From contig JADLBT010000275.1 in the NCBI GenBank assembly GCA_020847555.1, forward strand, positions 1-7,331: a DNA stretch of 7,331 bases. Reading direction: 5' to 3'. Shown here in pieces: positions 4,874 to 7,331 of this stretch. Numbering within the stretch: the first letter of the stretch is position 1; each line of letters begins with the position of its first letter. This DNA is from Gemmataceae bacterium (GTDB lineage Bacteria > Planctomycetota > Planctomycetia > Gemmatales > Gemmataceae). The position numbers and the translations under genes were made by a program. The notes under the pieces are model-generated. The model did not search any database and had not been told where the DNA came from. It saw only the letters and a program-made list of their open reading frames with translations.

Positions 4874-5136
4874 CCCGGGTACTTTCGGAAATGCCCGTAG
4901 AGGTACAGGCCGCCCTTCAGGTGCCGGCAGGCGGCGCAACGGCAGTGCGGACACGGCGGGATGGAAGGCCATCCCGCCGTCGCCGGCGCGTCGTGCCGGA
5001 CCAACTCCAGGACAGCCCAGTTGGCCAGGGCAGTAGACTCCCGCCAGGCCGGCAGCAGGATCGCATCAAGGGCGGTCCAGTCCGCGCCGACCGGGGCAAT
5101 GGGAAAGGTGACGGCCCGATAGATAGATTCCTTCAT
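4804..5136 (-). CDS. Short TnpB-like (IS605 OrfB-type) N-terminal fragment, upstream frame
   Basis: The 110-aa frame begins MKESIYRAVTFPIAPVGADW, followed by ALDAILLPAWRESTALANWA (about residues 22-41). This resembles the first helices of TnpB/Cas12-like proteins of planctomycetes ('LLPAW..ST.LANWA'). A Cys/His cluster (CPHCRCAACRH, about 64-74) precedes GLYLYGHFRKYPG. After that PG (residue 88) the sequence loses all character, while the -1 frame continues sensibly as ACYTIQCTCLDARAGLYRYE. The switch falls exactly on C-CCG-GGG, a canonical -1 slippery pattern. The joined product would be 128 aa, far shorter than a TnpB (about 400 aa) and lacking any RuvC motif. The start ATG at 5136 overlaps the upstream stop as TAATG, and GGAGG lies 10 nt before. 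The TnpB resemblance is from memory and modest; it may be an unrelated phage protein. Confidence 0.5.
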   Translation of the reverse strand: MKESIYRAVTFPIAPVGADWTALDAILLPAWRESTALANWAVLELVRHDAPATAGWPSIPPCPHCRCAACRHLKGGLYLYGHFRKYPGRATPSNAPAWTRGRGCIGTSWR

Positions 5137-5408
5137 TATCCCCTGGCCTCCCGCGTCCGCCGGTAGTTCTCCCGGTCCTGCGCCCGCACGTCCTCCCGCC
5201 CCTGCGCAACGGCGTGCCGCCACACACCCTCGCGCCCCGTCTCGACCGCCGCGAACCACGAACTGCCGTAAATCCCCTGGCACAACTCGCGGTCGTGTTC
5301 CAGGCCGGGCGGGGTGAGGAGCAGGCTCACCACCGCCCGGCGGACCGCGTCGGCAAGCTCCGCGTCCGGGAGGGAGGCAAGGTACAGCGCCAGCCGGTCC
5401 GCGCTCAC
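5136..5408 (-). CDS. 90-aa protein of unknown function
   Basis: I do not recognise this family. The product starts with SADRLALYLASLPDAELADA and a helical, Leu/Ala-rich stretch (about residues 4-33). A short conserved-looking segment follows (GLEHDRELCQGIYGSSWFAA, 35-54), then a charged Arg/Glu tail (REDVRAQDRENYRRTREARG). The start is GTG at 5408: GGAGGGGG lies 7 nt upstream, and GTGA overlaps the stop of the annealing-protein gene by four bases. The stop overlaps the next start as TAATG. This dense coupling on both sides argues that it is a real gene of the recombination/replication unit, perhaps an accessory factor. A much longer frame through this region is a shadow. Confidence 0.7.
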   Translation of the reverse strand: MSADRLALYLASLPDAELADAVRRAVVSLLLTPPGLEHDRELCQGIYGSSWFAAVETGREGVWRHAVAQGREDVRAQDRENYRRTREARG

Positions 5409-6205
5409 GCCGATGCCCCCTCCACCTGGCGGGCGTGGAACTGCTTCTCCAGCCGCAGCACCTCGGCGACGGCGTCCGCGATATGGTCGTTGGTCCAGGC
5501 GGCGGGGTCCTGCGACAGCCCCTCCGCTTCCGCCCACATGTCGATGGCGGCCTGTAGTTCGCCCACCTGGCAGACGCCGGCCTCGGCCAGGGCCTCGTCG
5601 CGGGACTTCACGCGCTCGGCCAGTTCCGCCCCGGTCTTCGGGAGCTTCACCTTCTGGGCGGCCTTCGGCGCCGGGGCCGGCTTCGGCGCGGCCGCCGGCT
5701 TCGGCGGGGCCTTCTCCTCGTGCGCCGGCGGGATGACGTGGGCGTCCGGGATGGTGTCCAGCTCCGACTCGTCGAGCCACCCGAGGCCGCAAATCGAGAG
5801 CGTCGCCCGCCGCTTCGCCTTCGTCACCGCCTTCATCCGGGCGTTCGCCAGCGCCTCCCCCTTCAGGTTCGCCACCACCACGCACCCGAGGTCTTCGTCC
5901 TCGCGCCCGTCCCGGTCCCTGACGCGGGCCTGGACGGAGAGCACCCCGTCCCGCTCCTCCTCCTTGAGGGCCGTGACGCTGACGCCGTGAATCTTCCGCA
6001 GCTGGTCCGTGCAGGCGCGCAGGGCGTACAGCCGCAGCTTCCCCTGGAACTCGATGTACCCGAACGGCTGGGTCAGCGGGTTGAGCCCGACCGACTCGCA
6101 CACCTGGCGGTAGTACGCCAGCCGCTCCCCCTCGCTCAGCTGCCGCAGGTCGCCCTTGATGACGACCGCTTCCGCCGTCGCCGCCTTCGTCGTCAGTGCA
6201 CTCAT
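5405..6205 (-). CDS. RecT/Rad52-type single-strand annealing-like phage protein
   Basis: This probably anneals complementary ssDNA in phage recombination or repair. The 266-aa protein contains YRQVCESVGLNPLTQPFGYI (about 32-51), LRLYALRACTDQLRKIHGVS (57-76) and a VANLKGEALANARMKAVTKA stretch (111-130) running into KRRATLSICGLGWLDE (131-146). These blocks recur in phage and bacterial proteins that I place with annealing proteins; the 'A..KA.T.A.KR' helix recalls Rad52/Erf. A Lys/Ala/Pro-rich linker (166-190) leads to a helical C-terminal domain (192-258), perhaps for partner binding. The ATG at 6205 is chosen because GGAG lies 8 nt upstream and it overlaps the HNH gene's stop as ATGA. Family placement is from motif memory. 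It could be annotated only as 'phage recombinase-like' or hypothetical, but its early-operon position beside replication genes supports the role. Confidence 0.65.
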   Translation of the reverse strand: MSALTTKAATAEAVVIKGDLRQLSEGERLAYYRQVCESVGLNPLTQPFGYIEFQGKLRLYALRACTDQLRKIHGVSVTALKEEERDGVLSVQARVRDRDGREDEDLGCVVVANLKGEALANARMKAVTKAKRRATLSICGLGWLDESELDTIPDAHVIPPAHEEKAPPKPAAAPKPAPAPKAAQKVKLPKTGAELAERVKSRDEALAEAGVCQVGELQAAIDMWAEAEGLSQDPAAWTNDHIADAVAEVLRLEKQFHARQVEGASA

Positions 6206-6753
6206 GCTGGGTTCTCCTGTGCTGGATTGGGTTGTGCGTGCTTCCAATGCTTTCCAGAGGCGATGTCTCTGATGGTGCCACCGCTAACCCCAAAGGCCCT
6301 CCCGATAATCGCCCCACTGATGCCATCTTGGTAGAGTCGGACGATGATCGGAATGTCTCGCTCCTGCAGTTTGGCAAGTGGTACGTCGCTGCCTCGGAGG
6401 ATGGTGCCATGCCTGCACTTGTCCTCGATGTTCTGCTGCCTGGTTCCCCAGCAAAGGTTCTCAAGGCGATTGTCGTGTGGGTTGCCGTTCATGTGCCTCG
6501 ACTCCATTCCGTCGGGGCAGGGTCCAATGAAGGCTTCGAGGACGAGGCGGTGAACGTACCGAATATGATTCTTGCCGCCCTGACGGAAGCAGGCGGTGAT
6601 GTAGCCTTGCCGTTTTCGCTGCGACAGTCCGAGTTGCCGCCATCCGTTGCGTCTCACCCCTTTGTACCGCAGTGTCCAGACGCTCCCGTCGCTGCCAACA
6701 CGGTAGCCTGGGAATTCCTGAATGTCGCGGTACTCGACTCCCACGTCGCTCAT
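6202..6753 (-). CDS. HNH homing-type endonuclease with NUMOD4 domain
   Basis: The 183-aa protein cuts DNA at a specific site, typically to spread its own gene among phages. NUMOD4 spans about residues 7-35 (EYRDIQEFPGYRVGSDGSVW). The HNH nuclease covers about 63-112, with HRLVLEAF (68-75), HMNGN (87-91), NRLENLCWGT (95-104) and Asn/His residues that would hold the metal. A C-terminal helix-turn-helix (about 132-172, RLYQDGISGAIIGRAFGVSG) would read the target. The start is ATG 6753 with GAGG upstream; the in-frame ATG at 6813 lies inside the promoter and is unlikely. Base composition is clearly less GC-rich than its neighbours, a sign of transfer. It is a free-standing gene, not in an intron, placed between promoter and annealing gene and coupled to the latter by ATGA. 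Confidence 0.92.
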   Translation of the reverse strand: MSDVGVEYRDIQEFPGYRVGSDGSVWTLRYKGVRRNGWRQLGLSQRKRQGYITACFRQGGKNHIRYVHRLVLEAFIGPCPDGMESRHMNGNPHDNRLENLCWGTRQQNIEDKCRHGTILRGSDVPLAKLQERDIPIIVRLYQDGISGAIIGRAFGVSGGTIRDIASGKHWKHAQPNPAQENPA

Positions 6754-6764
6754 GGCATCCCTCG

Positions 6765-6819
6765 CTGATTGTGAACAGGGTGCACAGCGATGGTCATTAT
6801 GCACCCTGTTCACAATCAG
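6765..6819. promoter_or_regulatory. Perfect 20-bp inverted repeat, likely operator pair
   Basis: CTGATTGTGAACAGGGTGCA is repeated in exact inverse after a 15-base spacer. The right arm fills the -35/-10 spacer of the minus-strand promoter and the left arm lies just past the expected transcription start. The decamer GATTGTGAAC within each arm recurs a third time at 7094-7103, upstream of the repressor gene. Two repressor dimers binding the arms would block the promoter. A terminator role is unlikely because no T tract follows on either strand and the promoter lies inside the repeat. Confidence 0.75.
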
Positions 6820-6823
6820 TCAA
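6796..6823 (-). promoter_or_regulatory. Sigma70-like promoter for the HNH/recombination/replication operon
   Basis: On the minus strand TTGACT (6823-6818) and CATAAT (6801-6796) are spaced by 16 bases, each one mismatch from consensus. Transcription would start near 6789, upstream of the HNH start at 6753. The 20-bp inverted repeat overlaps the spacer and start region, so the promoter is probably repressed by the adjacent XRE protein. Confidence 0.65.
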
Positions 6824-6864
6824 GTGCAACCAGTGGCCCATCCTTGAGATTTTTGCCGGACGGG

Positions 6865-7074
6865 TCAGGGCTTAATGGTTCCGTTGTCCAGCATGTCCAG
6901 GAGTTTCCTGACGGGGAGGGAGGGGTTCTTCTCGTCACCCTCCCATGCGGCCACGGCGCGGCGCGAGACGCCCACCAGTTTGGCAAGTCGTTCCTGGGAG
7001 ATGCCGCCCAGCCGTTCGCGGAGGTCGCGCAACCAGTCGGGGGAGTAGCGCTTGGGTTTCGTCATACAGACCAT
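6865..7074 (-). CDS. Cro/C1-type (XRE) helix-turn-helix regulator
   Basis: The 69-aa protein contains a compact XRE HTH: DWLRDLRERLGGISQERLAK (about residues 13-32) followed by LVGVSRRAVAAWEGDEKNPS (33-52) as turn, recognition helix and the usual 'W..G...PS' end. There is no C-terminal protease or dimerisation domain, so it is Cro-like in size. It likely controls the early promoter whose operator pair begins 46 bp downstream of its stop, and perhaps its own gene through the half-site at 7094-7103. The start at ATG 7074 is chosen for AGGGG 7 nt upstream; ATG 7065 (MTKPKRYSP) is the alternative. It ends in TGA. Which sites it binds is inference from proximity and repeat sharing. Confidence 0.88.
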   Translation of the reverse strand: MVCMTKPKRYSPDWLRDLRERLGGISQERLAKLVGVSRRAVAAWEGDEKNPSLPVRKLLDMLDNGTIKP

Positions 7075-7087
7075 GCTACGTCCCCTG

Positions 7088-7330
7088 TCAGAAGTTCACA
7101 ATCGTTGGGTTCGGTTCTTGCAACAGGCCAGTGGCAAGGCAGGACGTGGTGTGTTTACAGGTCCGCGCCTTGCCAGCAAACCACGCGTCCGGGCATGTGC
7201 AGGACCGCGCCGTCACCTCGTACACCTCGCCGGTGTCCCGCACGAGGTTGACCACGCCGGCCAGCCCCTCCGGCCGCTCCACCCGGTAGCGGGTCGCCTT
7301 CGGCCGGTAGCGCACCTCGCCCGTCTTCTT
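7088..7330 (-). CDS. SWIM zinc-finger protein, N-terminus beyond the window
   Basis: 80 codons are visible and the frame stays open to the right edge (KKTGEVRYRP), so the gene is probably 5' partial. A GTG at 7315 could be the start, but its Shine-Dalgarno (GGCGAGG) is too close. The SWIM motif CxCx(n)CxH is clear: CTC at residues 44-46 and CKH at 58-60 of the visible part, within YEVTARSCTCPDAWFAGKAR. SWIM fingers bind zinc and mediate DNA or protein contact; short phage and bacterial proteins of this kind have no assigned function. The end (PNPTIVNF, TGA) overlaps the operator half-site upstream of the repressor gene, 14 nt before the latter's ATG. Confidence 0.8.
   Translation of the reverse strand, partial: KKTGEVRYRPKATRYRVERPEGLAGVVNLVRDTGEVYEVTARSCTCPDAWFAGKARTCKHTTSCLATGLLQEPNPTIVNF
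7094..7103. promoter_or_regulatory. Third copy of the operator decamer upstream of the repressor gene
   Basis: GTTCACAATC, identical to the core of the inverted-repeat arms at 6765-6819, lies 20 bp upstream of the repressor ATG. It sits inside the 3' end of the SWIM gene. A weak TTGCAA-N17-TGTGAA promoter could overlap it. It is a candidate site for autoregulation of the repressor. Confidence 0.5.
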
Positions 7331-7331
7331 G

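Noticed and set aside
5136..6464. 442-aa minus-strand frame
   Set aside because: Only the last 90 codons look like a real gene; the rest is Arg/Gly-rich shadow of the annealing-protein and HNH genes.
6754..6813. Longer HNH start at ATG 6813
   Set aside because: It would place the start codon inside the promoter, upstream of the expected transcript start, and its extra residues translate the inverted repeat.
6765..6819. Inverted repeat as a terminator of the repressor gene
   Set aside because: No T tract follows on either strand, and promoter elements are embedded in the repeat.

Overview
The window looks like part of the genome of a tailed phage or prophage whose host is probably a planctomycete of the Gemmataceae. 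This rests on very high GC, phage packaging and replication genes, and one gene (2428-3201) that belongs to a protein family I know mainly from Gemmata-type genomes. Every gene I can support is on the minus strand, so the map reads from right to left. No integrase, att site, tRNA or CRISPR array was seen.

Right end, control region (about 6750-7331). A SWIM zinc-finger protein entering from the right edge is followed by a small Cro/C1-type (XRE) repressor. Next comes a 111-base intergenic region with a good sigma70-like promoter inside a perfect 20-base inverted repeat. The core decamer of that repeat recurs just upstream of the repressor gene, so this looks like a repressor/operator switch.

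Early/replication operon (about 6753-3474). The order is: HNH homing-type endonuclease, RecT/Rad52-type annealing-like protein, a 90-aa unknown, a short TnpB-like fragment split by a -1 frameshift at a CCCGGGG heptamer, a DnaD-like replication initiator, and a G39P-like helicase loader. Most junctions are overlaps (ATGA, GTGA, TAATG, 14 nt) with good Shine-Dalgarno sites, so this is a translationally coupled unit. The linker of the initiator gene carries pentanucleotide repeats, C tracts and a nested palindrome in an unusually AT-rich patch. It is a candidate replication origin, arranged like lambda ori inside gene O.

Accessory stretch (3502-1340). This holds a small CxxC zinc-ribbon protein interrupted by TAG, the Gemmataceae-family protein whose conserved N-terminus is cut off by another in-frame TAG, a tiny Lys/Ala/Pro-rich peptide, a hairpin, a 63-aa basic protein, and a phospholipase-D-like protein whose frame seems to continue past its TGA.

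Left end, packaging (1307-1). A terminase small-subunit-like protein overlaps by 194 nt a large terminase that runs off the left edge. The large terminase shows a clear Walker A, Walker B and the start of the nuclease domain.

The most unusual signal is the cluster of interrupted frames: two TAG, one TGA and one -1 frameshift, among otherwise intact and tightly packed genes. Either the accessory genes are decaying (or the assembly has errors), or this element uses recoding. The sequence alone cannot decide between these.
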